From: Elysia marginata
Taxonomy: Eukaryota > Mollusca > Gastropoda > Plakobranchidae
NCBI GenBank assembly: GCA_019649035.1
Contig: BMAT01000653.1
Span: 160,205 to 224,204 of the forward strand
Direction of reading: 5' to 3'
DNA: 64,000 nucleotides
The first letter of the stretch is position 1. Every line of letters starts with the position of its first letter. Positions 42,501 to 54,500 of this stretch are shown in pieces. The position numbers and the translations under genes are program-made. The notes under the pieces were generated by a model, which saw only the letters and a program-made list of their open reading frames with translations, did not search any database and was not told the DNA's origin.

Positions 42501-45500
42501 CCGCCTGAACGTATTGGTTGTTCCATCGACAGCCACGCCTGCTCAAGCTTTGCAGCAGCAGCAAGTGGTGTGGACAAGGGTAGGTACCCAAGGACCTGAA
42601 TGGAAGAGAGCCCAGATCCACATCACTGCCGATGTCTTGGGAACTGTATGGAAGGAAAATGTCAAATTTCTTTTGGAGGCTCAGACTGGTGGAGGTAACC
42701 TTGGTGACATTGCTGTGGATGACATAACCATGAACCTGGGCGACTGTGCGGCAGGCCCTCAGTGTGATTTTGAGGACGGAGTTTGCTCCTACACACAAAT
42801 AAAATCGGACGACTTTGACTGGATCATCAACCGGGCCTCAACTCAGAGTTCCTTCACTGGTCCTAGTTTTGACCATACCCTGGGCACTATAGAGGGGCAC
42901 TATGCTTATATTGAAGCTTCGGCTCCGCAGTCTAAGGGCGATGTTGCTCAGTTGCAAAGTCCTCAGTTCAAAGCAACAATGTCCAGCTGTCTCACCTTCT
43001 GGTACAACATGCATGGATTCAACATGGGCACCCTGAATGTCTACACACAAGTTGTCAGCGCTGGCTTGATTGTCCCCCCTGCAAAAATATGGACAATGAC
43101 AGGCGATCAGGGACTGGAATGGATACCTGCACAAGTAACGATCCACAGCCCTGTTGACTACAGTTTGATATTTGAAGGAGTTGTTGGTTCAGGATCAATG
43201 AGTGATTTGGCTATAGATGATATTTCAGTGGCTGATGGTGAATGCCCCAAACTTGGCAGCTGTGACTTTGAAGGGGAGCTCTGCACATGGCAGAATACAC
43301 AGCTTCGTGATAAGTTTGACTGGGTCAGGGCAAAGGGCTCAAGAGGTTACGGTTTGTATGGACCAAAGTTTGACCATACACTCAAAACAGAGTACGGCGG
43401 TTATCTTCTGATGGACAGTAATCCTCCTGCCCTTCCAAACGACAATGCACGACTTTTCTCTCCAGCGCTTTCAAGTGGAAAAACTTACTGCTTCAGCATG
43501 TGGTACCTCATGAGTGGCAGTGGCATGGGAACTCTCAGTGTTGACTTGTTTACCATTCCTTCTGACAGAAGATTCAACAAAATCCGAGTATCTGGCGATC
43601 AGGGCAAGGAGTGGGTATTCACAAATGCCACTGTGAAACCTGTCCAGTCAGATTTCATGTTAGTTATTGAAGCAACTATTGGCACTACATCCAAAAGTGA
43701 TTTCGCCTTGGATGATCTGGCTATACAAGAAGGTTCCTGTGAATCACTGCCTAACAAAGGCCCTCAAACTAAGAATGCCTTTTACTGTGCAGCTGAGCAA
43801 AAGTACTTGACCCGTAGTCAAGTGTGTAACTTCCACCCAGACTGCAAATACGGAGAAGAAGAGACTGCCTGTGGTTATAACTGTGACTTTGACAATTCTA
43901 CCGCTCCCTGTAAATGGTCCACAGATTCAACGTCGGCGTACATCTGGAAGAAGCAAAGTGGTGGAACTCCCCGCCCCAACACTGGTCCAACTGCAGACCA
44001 CACCTTAGGCACAGCAGTTGGTAACTACATGTACGTTGACGCTAATGATGGGACGTATGGAACTGCCAAACTAATCAGTCCTTTGTTACAGAGGTCAGCA
44101 CCAAATTGTGAGCTAGTCTTCTACTTCCATATGACAGGCTCAAACATTGGGACTCTAAGTGTGTCACGGAAGGAAGGTATCCAGTCAACACTCATGTGGA
44201 AAACAACTGCTGACTATGGTAACCAATGGCAGTACAAAGTGGTACCCCTAGGTCAGTCCCAGTCTCCTTTCTCCATCTCAATAGAGGCCAAGAGAAGCTA
44301 CAGCACCTCTGGGGATATTGCTGTTGATGATATCAGCTTCAGAAACTGTGACTTCCCACAGCCTGTGACGAGTTGTACAGGAAGAAATACGTTCAAGTGT
44401 AACAATAAGGCTTGTGTGCCTAATTCTCAGGTGTGCAACTTTGCGGACGACTGCGGAGATCACTCAGATGAAGACTCCTGTTCAGCCTACAACAGATGTA
44501 ACTTTGAGGCAGATCTTTGCGACTGGAAACAAGAACCTTTCAGTGATGACTTTGATTACACACGCAAGAGTGGCAAGACCAGCTCTGTAAACACAGGTCC
44601 CAGCTTTGATCACACGACATCGTTACCTACAGGCCACTACTTATATATTGAAACCTCAAGTCCACGCCTTCCCGGAGATAAAGCCTGGCTCGTTAGTCCT
44701 GTGCTGCGCCCAACCAGTTTCTGCATGATGACCTTCTTTGTCCATCTGTTTGGGAAGGACATCGACACCTTATCAGTGTATACCAGAACTGAAGTGAATG
44801 GTCGCCTGACCACAAGGTTTAGAATCAAAGGAGAGTCCGGCAACTATTGGAGACAGATCAATGTTCCAATTTTTAGCTCAGACCGTTTCCAGGTCATTAT
44901 CGAAGCCAATCGAGGCTATGGTATTTATGGAGATATTGGAATTGATGACACTTCATTCTCAGCCGGCTGTGTAAAGGATGCATTCGCAGATTTCCCTACA
45001 GCTGCAACAGCACCTCCATCCACCACTTCAAACCCATGTGGAGATGCTAGTCATTGGCAGTGTGCCGACCAGAGTGCATGCATACCCAAATCCCAAAAGT
45101 GTGATTTTGTAAACCAATGCTCAGACAACTCAGACGAGAAAGACTGCGGTGCTTGTGACTTTGAGACTTCAAGCTGTGGCTGGATGGACGCCAGTAGTGA
45201 CAAGTATGTGTGGCAACGTGGCAATACGTCATCAAGTGACATCTTGTCAAAGCCTCAACATGATCATACACTGGGTATTCAAGGAATAGGCGGCTACATG
45301 CTTGTTCGGCCTCTTGACTCCGGCTATGCAAGTATTTCTATCCTTGAGTCCCCTGTGTATGGCGCTACAGAAGCTGGATGTGAGATAAGCTTCTTTTACT
45401 TCACCGATCGTGCTGGCCAGCTAAGGCTTTTCTTGTACCCTGACGGTGTGACCAAGTACAAAACCTCTAGTGCTGGCACAAGACTCTGGACTGGTTACAA

Positions 45501-48500
45501 GACCACAGCATGGACCAAAGCCACTGTGGGTATTGGATCCAGGCTAGGCGGGTTCCGTCTCGTTTTCCGCTACGACTACATCAAACCGCAGACGATAGAC
45601 GGCACCGCCATTGATGATGTGGTGTTCAGCAAGGCATGCCAGCGAGGACCTGCTCTGTCTATATGTCCACCTGGGGACTTCAGATGTCTGAGCACCAGCG
45701 AGTGTATTCCATCTACAAACAAGTAAGTTACTGTCTCTTGTGTGTATATTAGTTTCATGTTATTAAGAAATCAAATACTTAGAGATAATTTGAATTTTGA
45801 GCCAGGGTAATCTCATGGCTAGTCAAAAAGATAAATATAATCATTACAAAATAGAAGTTAATTTCTCAGTCTTAAATTTGATCCTCCTGCTGCATTGGAC
45901 ATGATAATAACAGCTTGCAAAACCATGCCTTAACAATAAATTGCTTCTGCTAAATGATAAGGCTGCAGTAATCGGTTTGATAAGAAATACTTTGCAAGCA
46001 TTCTTTCTATACATTTACAAGGTCATGCCAGATCGGCTTTCTTCATCAAAGTAATTAAGTTTTAGCTTACAGAAGTTGAAAAAAAATCATCAGAAATATT
46101 AATGAATCAAGATACAAACAATTTATGTCAAATTTTGGTCCTCATGGTGTCATGTATTTATTTTTATTGTTTTTACATAATTATCAGTTAAGAATCTTTA
46201 TTTTTGTTGTATTTGTACTACTTGAATTAGGGACTTTTTATAAGCTTATAATATTTTTCGTTGCATTGTGCAGATGTGATTTCTCTAAGGATTGCCTTAA
46301 TGGCGAGGATGAGGCTGCGCAACAGTGCACCAATTATGAACGCTGTAACTTTGAAAGCGGGACCTGTAGTTTTGTGCAAGACTATTTGGACAATTTTGAT
46401 TGGACTCTGAAGAGTGGTTATACCTCAACTGCCAACACAGGACCCAACAACGATCACACTTTTGGTAATTCGACCGGGCATTTCATGTACATTGAGTCCT
46501 CCTCCCCTCAGAAAACTAATGACACTGCTCGTCTAAAGAGTCCTGTGTTCTTCCCCAACCTGCAGAAGTCGTGCTACATGCGATTCTTCTACCACATGAA
46601 AGGAGTTCACATTAACGCTCTCAACGTTTACACAGAAGTGCAAGAGGGAGGACCTCTCACCCTAAAGTGGTCTAAAAAATCAGAGCAAGGTTACGAATGG
46701 AAGAAGGCAACAATACTTCTGGACGACTTCTCTCCTTTCCGTGTCGTCATCGAGGGTGTCAGGGGCACTGGGTACCAAGGAGACATTGCCATCGATGATA
46801 TCTCTTTCACGCCGGACTGTATTAAGTTGGAGCGGGGATCTCTTGCACCAGTCTTGCCAACTATTCCCTCTGGGGTGTGTATATCAGGGGAGGAGTTCCA
46901 ATGCGATATCAACAAGTGTCTCTCCATCTCCGCCATGTGCGACTTTAATGCTGACTGCTCGGATGGTACAGATGAGAAAAACTGCCCTGCTACCTGCAAC
47001 TTTGAGAATGGGCCCTGTGGGTGGTCTCAGGATTCCCATGATTCAACGCAAATAACAGGGACTCTAATACAACCTATTGCTGATCACGTACCGAATATCC
47101 CAGCAGATGTCAACCCAGGCACCGGCCAAGGAAGCATTCTGGACATTGCAGGAGCACAAGGAAGTCAATACCATTTCGTGTCTCCCCTGTTTTCTAAATC
47201 TGGATCGTCTTGTACTTTCTCGTTTGCCTTCATTGCCCTCGGGCAAAGTAGTCCAACTGTTAGTGTTAGAGCTTCAGGCTATGATAACCAATTGTGGAAA
47301 CAGGATTCTACAACTTCCAGTGTCACGGATGATAGCAAATGGACAAAAGTCTCTGTTAGAATCCCTCCGTGCTCCACATACTTCCAAATAGTTGTGGGTG
47401 TGTCATTCAACCGCATGGTGTCTGGCTCGTATGGCTACTTTCTCATGGACGATGTAAAGTTTGAGCAATGTGGCAGTGGCTTCTCTCGCCAGTGTCAAGT
47501 TGGAGAGTTTACTTGTGGAGATGGCAGCTGTATTCCTGAAGATAGCGTCTGTGACCTGCAGAAAGATTGTTGTGATGGATCGGACGAAGATGGTAAAAAA
47601 TGCTATTACTACACCAAAACAACATTTGAAGATGGACTCAAGAACTGGAAGAACATGTATGGAGAGCTTGAAGATTGGAGCATACGGCAGGGTTTCAAGC
47701 CCAATGTATATATGAGGAGGCCTCAGCCCAGTTATGACCATTCGACACTGTCTCAATACGGACACTATCTTCTGGCATCTTTTATCTATGCCTCTGCAAA
47801 TGCAACTGCAAGTATTGCTTACAGCCTCCCAGCCCCTGCACAGCGTCAGTGTGATGTAGCTTTCTGGTATGTCATCTCTGCCGACAGCAAGGAGACAGGC
47901 AGCACACTCCAAGTCTTGACAGATGAAGCCCCCTTGGGGCAGAAGGTTCAGCTGACTCTGCCTCAAGTTAGTCCTACTAGCAGCAGTAGCATCAGTAGCA
48001 GAAACAGCCTGTGGCAGAAAGCTCATCTTACTGTCCTTACAAACCAGCCGTTCCAGTTAGTATTCCGTGCTACACATGGCGTGAGTCTGAGCAGTTTCTT
48101 CTCGATTGATGACATAAGTTTCAGTCCAGGGTGTCAAGGCCCAGTAGTGGCCACGCCTGGTCCCCTGCCCAGCACTACCACTCTAACCACTACCCCAGTG
48201 AGCAAAGTATCATCCACCACACTGTCTCCATGTGATGTCAACACACAGTTCAGATGTGCCAGTGGTTTCCCTTGCATTTCCAAGCTGAAAACATGTGACT
48301 TCCATGCTGATTGTAGCGACAACAGTGATGAGACTCTGTGCCACACCCAAGACGTCTGCAGGTTTAATACTGATCTCTGTACCTGGAGAGAATTAACACA
48401 AGACTCTTTAGGTTGGAAGACAGGTAGATACACTCCAAGTGTTCCTAAAGTTGATGCAGACCAGACGCCAACACCGTATGCTTACGTACAGAACAGCAGT

Positions 48501-51500
48501 CCTGGATTAACCAATCAGATGGCTGATCTGGTCAGTCAGACCTATAACTCTGCGTCTTCCGCCTGCAAGATACAGTTCTACTACTTCATCGATGGTCCCA
48601 GTGCTGGAACCCTCTCTCTTAACCTGGACATGTTCAACGAGAAGAAGACAGTGTTGTGGAAATCACAGACCACCACCAATGGTGTATGGGTCAAGACTGT
48701 GGTAGGCATTGGCAGGCGTCCGTCTCCGTTCACGCTTGAATTCGGACGTGTTGAGACCACCTCATTCTCTGGCCACATGGCACTGGACAATCTCCAGCTG
48801 ATCTCCTGTGGTCTGCCAATCCCTGGTGCCTCCCAATGCCAGGCCCAGCAGTTTCAGTGCTCTACAGGTGCCTGCATCAATGAGAATCTCGCCTGCAACT
48901 TCCAGGATGATTGCGGAGACAACTCAGACGAAAGAAACTGCGCTGGCTACACACTCTTCAACTTCGAAAGAACAAATTTACTTGGGTCATTTTCACAAAG
49001 CAAACAAGACAGTTTGGACTGGGCACAGTGGGCAAGAGGCAAGACTCTCCCATCAGGCTTGTCGGGTGCAGACCATACCTATGGCATCTCTAGCGGTCAC
49101 TACCTGTATGTCCAGGGTGATGCGTCCACTACACCTACAGACTCTGCCTGGCTTGTGTCCCAGGTGTTTAGCCCAACAAAACAGTCCAAGCTATGTCAGG
49201 TGAGAATGGAAGTGTACACGGACTGGGTAGCAATATCGGGATTCACTAGTTTTGCAGTACATCATTAAATCTCTTCTTAAGGCTTTTAAGGGAAACTCTT
49301 GCTTTGGGTTAGTTTTGTTTGGCAGTCTCATTTTGTATTTCTTTATATTTTGTAATGGTTACAGTCAACTTATTTTTCTTTGGGCCTGATGTGTTGACTA
49401 TCAGAATTCCACAGTATATAGTTCACATTTAAATTACTACCTTCAGCTTTTTTTTTTTTAACAAAAGACTTAGATCTATTATTTTTTTACATAACAAGCT
49501 CTCACTATGGTCTCTTCTCTGATATCTTTCCAGGTGCGTCTGTTTGCAATGATCCCGACAGCCCAGCAGAAGATTAAGCTGAGCTACCGCACGTTCAAGA
49601 GTGGCCAGCCAGATGCAGACATTCCCCTGCCAGACCCAAGACCAGGCAGTTACTGGCAACAGATGGCCTACAGTCTGGAGGTGCAGAAGCCATTCCAGTT
49701 GGTGCTACAGGGAATTCCCGGCGGGCCTGGAGGTGCCCTGGCAGTAGATGATATTGTCCTCAGCCCAGATTGTGTGTAAGTTTTCAGCCAACCTGTGGCT
49801 GTGTTTGTTTCTTCTGTTTTCAACCCAGTGTCAAAATTGCTTAGGAATTTTTTCATGTATATATATAACATAGATTGTAAACACATTATATAAAGTACAT
49901 TCTACAGATGAGTTCATTTAAATGTAAACTAGATAATCTGTATTTTTGCTTAATAAAAAAAAACTATGTTCACATTTCTTTTATCATCTTTCTTTAATGT
50001 ACGCCAATAACTTGTTTTTTTTTTTGAATAATTCATTTTTTTGTTCCCATGGTATTTCAAATTTCCAAACTGAAGTGTAGGCTACTTCATATGTCTTCAC
50101 TTATTCTTATAACAAAGAAAAAAGTTTAACATTGTTAGAAATTTAAGAACACCATAAAAAAAAAATAGTAACATAGAGTAGGATAGCTGATCTTTATTTT
50201 TTGTTACAGATTGGTCTCTGTCATCCACTTCTTATATTCCTTTCTAACTTAATGCTTGTTTCAATACAGATCTGGAAAATCGTTACAACTTTTGATTTTC
50301 CTCCTGTCTTGTCCACCTGATCTCCTCTGCTTTAAGAATTTTGAGATTTATGATGCAAGATTTTTGTCTCATGACATTTTCTGTGTGTTGTTGTTTCTAG
50401 GCCTTCAGACCAGACCCTGCCTGATCCACCAGTTGTGTGCACAGATGCCCAGTTCCAGTGTTCTGTCAGTGGGACCTGCATTGATGGACGGAAACAATGT
50501 GACGGCAGGAAAGACTGTTCCGACTCCAGCGATGAGATAGGCTGTGGTAAGGATGGCATCAGCTTTGCATCAAAAGTCCTTATACAGTGCAGTCAGCTAA
50601 ACTTCAAGAGCTGGGGAACAGCTAACTCAGTTCAAAATATAAGAATTTTAAGTTAAAGAATAGTTGAGAAAATTAAAAAAGCCAACAAGTTGGGATTCTA
50701 AAATAGGTTTGAGCTATCCAAAAACTCGACTTATCAGAGTTCTAGTTAAATGACTCCACTGTATTTTGACATCCACGGGAACAAAATTGAACTTTGAATT
50801 ATCCAAATGGCACTAATTGAAAGAATACATAACATAAGGAGGATAAAATCTTTTAGCTTAATCTAGTTGAAAAGAAATGAAATTTTTAATTATCCAGGTT
50901 TGGCGCACTTTTTTCTAAAAAATTGATTGAAATAACGCAGATCAAAGGATTTATTGATTTCTTACATTTGAATAAATTTTCTCAGTAGAAGATTTTTTAA
51001 AGAGATTTTTGATGGTCAAACTAAAAGCGAGCTTTTTAATGTGTTCCAGCTTTAAAAAAAATGTTTGTTAACATTTAGCTCTTAGTAAAAAAAAGTTTGA
51101 TTACCTAAGCTTTATCAGTCTCAACCTTTTGGTTTCACCATACTGGAAAAAAATGCAATTTTAAGTTTTAAATAAGCAAGAAGAGGAGAAAGATTCTATC
51201 ACTGTACTGTTTTTAAGCCAACGGTTTTAAGTTAAAGTCATAACATCTTCTTTGTTCTACTTTGTGTTTGCAGGATGTGATGGATTCTGCTTGAATGGAG
51301 GAACTTGTTACGCTGACGCTACAGGAGTGAACCAGTGCCAGTAAGTTGATAGCCTAAGATTTGCAATCATTTTTGCCGCACAGACGAGCAATTACTAGCC
51401 ATTCTTCAGTCTCTGTCGTGAGAGCAGCTCTGAACAGGTTTGTTTTACTCCAGATTGTTGCGTGTTATGTACCTCAGCCTAGGCCACCTTACTCAAGAGG

Positions 51501-54500
51501 CCTGTCAGTCAAAACGTAAACTATTTAGGACTTGAGAGTTCCAATGATCTATCTCCTTTGAGTTGTTAGTAAAGTTGGGTCAAGTGAGGACTCGTCTTGT
51601 ACTTTGCTGTTATGAGCCAGCCCAAAACTAAGTTAAAAATAAAATTTAGGGAATATGACATCCACTCATGTTGGAGTTTTCGTCTTGTCCTACGGCGGCC
51701 TAGATCTCAGTCTCTCTCCTCCCTAACCATTCTCCCTCTCTCCTTTCTTCTATATCTCTTAGTCTCTTGCTGTCTCTCTATCTGTCGCTGTTTCTCTTTC
51801 TCCTCCTACCCTCGTTTTCTCCTCAGAGATCTACAAAAAAAAAAGACATCATTAGTGTCAGAACTTATATTGATTTTATAGAAACATTATCTGAAACAAG
51901 TTTAACTCAATCCCACCTATAGCGCCCGCCGTCGCCCAATTGGACCTCAGTATTGTGCCGGTCATCGTCCTATTGCCATTGCTTTTGTTGTGTTTTGATA
52001 GCTTAGTAACACTGGAAACCTTGAGAAATTGTTCTCCTTCTTTTAGAGGAGATCTCAAGCGTTATTTAGGATATTTTTATTTCACTTTTGGTCCACAAAA
52101 ATGCTGAAGTGGGTCCGTTGAAGTTAATAGTTTTTCAGTACAATTTTGCACAAATTTCTACACTTAGATTTTAAGTCTAGACCTAGCTGCGATGGATTCG
52201 GACGATTTACCTCCCTTCTCTTAGGAACAGAGTTTTAACTGAGGTGGGTGGGCCTAGTGGTGAGTGAGTTGGTCTAATATATGAAGCAAAGAGCCTCTTA
52301 CATCTTTACAACTGGTTAGAAGTTTCATCTTGTCGTTCCCGTCTCTTCCAGGTGTACCTCAAGCTACCACGGCACTCGGTGTGCGACGCCTGTAGGGCAA
52401 AAAGAGACAACTCCCAGCCCGCCAACTCAACAGCCAACCAGCACAGGAACACCACTACCTTCCCAGAAATCCAAGGGAGCTGCCAGCAGTGATAGTGGTT
52501 AGTTGACTTCTTTTCAGTGCAAAAGAGCTGTTTGTCAAAAATTCTAATTTGAAGCAATGCCTTTTTTTTTCTTTCTCTCTACATTTTAAGCCAACAAAAC
52601 ACTCAATTGTTTTGGCACTTGAATGCCAAACAAACTGCATTTTTATTCAAAATAAAGTCTAGTAATGTTGCAATTGTTTTTAATTACAACATTCCATCAA
52701 CTTACGAGAATGAGGTTGCGAGATATTTTGTCACTTGTTTTTAAGACTAAGAGATGCAGTCCCTTGTTAAAGTTGCTAGGAAGAGGAAAAAGGAAGTTAA
52801 AAATTGTTTTTTCCAGATATCTAGAAACATTCATTGTCATAAAGAAATCACTTCTTGTATACCGGTACTGTAATTATCTTTCTGTTTGCATAAGTATACA
52901 TCCTTCTAAACATTCATAAATCCAAATTACTGAGTCTGGCAGGCTTCTTGTCTCACTGTCTGCCTGCTTGTTCCTGTCTCTGTCTAAGTCTGTCTTTGTC
53001 CCTCCTCTTTCACCTATCTATGTGTCTGCTTTTGTTACTGTCTTTGAATATGTGTGAGCAGCATGTATTTGGCAATTTAATTGTAGGTGTATGTGAGTAG
53101 GGCCTACTTACAGTAAAGAATACTCAGAAAGCTGCTAATCTCAATATATCTACAATGAAGTCCATTCAATGCAAACTATGATAACTCATGTTTATAGAAA
53201 CTCAAACCTGGTTTAGGATCCCATATAGTTTTTTTTTATCTGCTATCCTTAACTCAAAGTTCTGATATTTCAAACTGAATAGCTGTTTCCAAGCACTTCG
53301 ACTAAAGCAGACTGCACTGTAAACACTCAAAAAGGGCTAGTTTCAAACCCTCTTGCTTCTTAGAACTCCTCCAGTCGCAAACTAACCATCTGTGTATCTT
53401 ACACTATTGCATCAGTCTCTCTCCTCCCCCTCTTTCTCTCACCACTAATATAGTATCCATGACACAAACCATTTCCTTTCTTCTCCAGGTAAATGGAAGA
53501 CACCGGTAGCAGTAGCTCTGTCCCTGCTCGGTGTGATCGGTATCGCTGCTGCCGTGTTTGTCTACCTAAAGAGCACTCACCGTCTGTAAGTACCCAAGTA
53601 CTGTAGTACTCAATACCCAAGCCTTTATATATTATAGGTGAAAGTAAGAAAGAAGCATTAACAAGAGTGGTGGTTTACAAAACTGCAACTAAGTCTTACG
53701 CAAACTCAGTACCAAGTACTTCAATTATTAAAGCGATTATTTTTTATTCTTTTTTCTTCAATTATATTGAACACCTAAGCCAGCATCAACAATGGTCTTG
53801 GTGTCTAAAATACTACTGAGTCTTATCGGAAGTCAGAACCGAGTACTTCAAGAATTATTGAGATGATTTTACATTCTTTTTTCTTAAATTATATTTTATA
53901 TTTTAAAAAGTTCAAATATCTCTCCAGAAAGTTATAGTAATTTTATGCAATTTCTGACATTTAGAAACTTAGTTTAAAATATCTTGCCACTTATAATAAA
54001 AGTGCCCTACGTTTTTAATGAAACAGGGCTATTATCTAGTACTCAGAAGTTAAGTAACCAAGTTAGTTACTGAAAATTAAGCACATTCCCACTCCCTATG
54101 TTTAAAACTAGTGTGTAAAGGGTCGGCCCTTTACTTAGAAATAATTTTGATTTTACTTATGTTCTAACTCATACTAAAAATTGGAAGAGGTAGATCAAAA
54201 TAGCACTTGTGCACAAGTGTGTTTACATCATGCCTGTCATTGAGAATGTCTTGTCATTTTTTACGTAGTTTGAAATATCAACTTAAAAAGTGAAAATTAT
54301 GACATCTGATTCATTTGAACTGGTTTTTCGACAGGTGGTTTGTTGACTTTTAGCAAACATAAACAAAACAACACCCAAAAAATTAATGTAAACAATGTTC
54401 TATCATATCCTGTATCCTTTAATCTCAGTTTGATTTCCTGATAAGTCAAAGTGAAGCATGAACTTAATCAGACTATGAATTCAAATGTTTGCGTAATTTC

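Noticed and set aside
46125-46273. Hydrophobic N-terminal stretch as a signal peptide of a second gene
   Set aside because: It is AT-rich intron sequence; exon 48 begins at 46274 and completes LDLa10 begun in exon 47.
47403-48026. Minus-strand frame of 207 codons
   Set aside because: Antisense shadow of exon 48, whose plus frame encodes clear LDLa and MAM domains.
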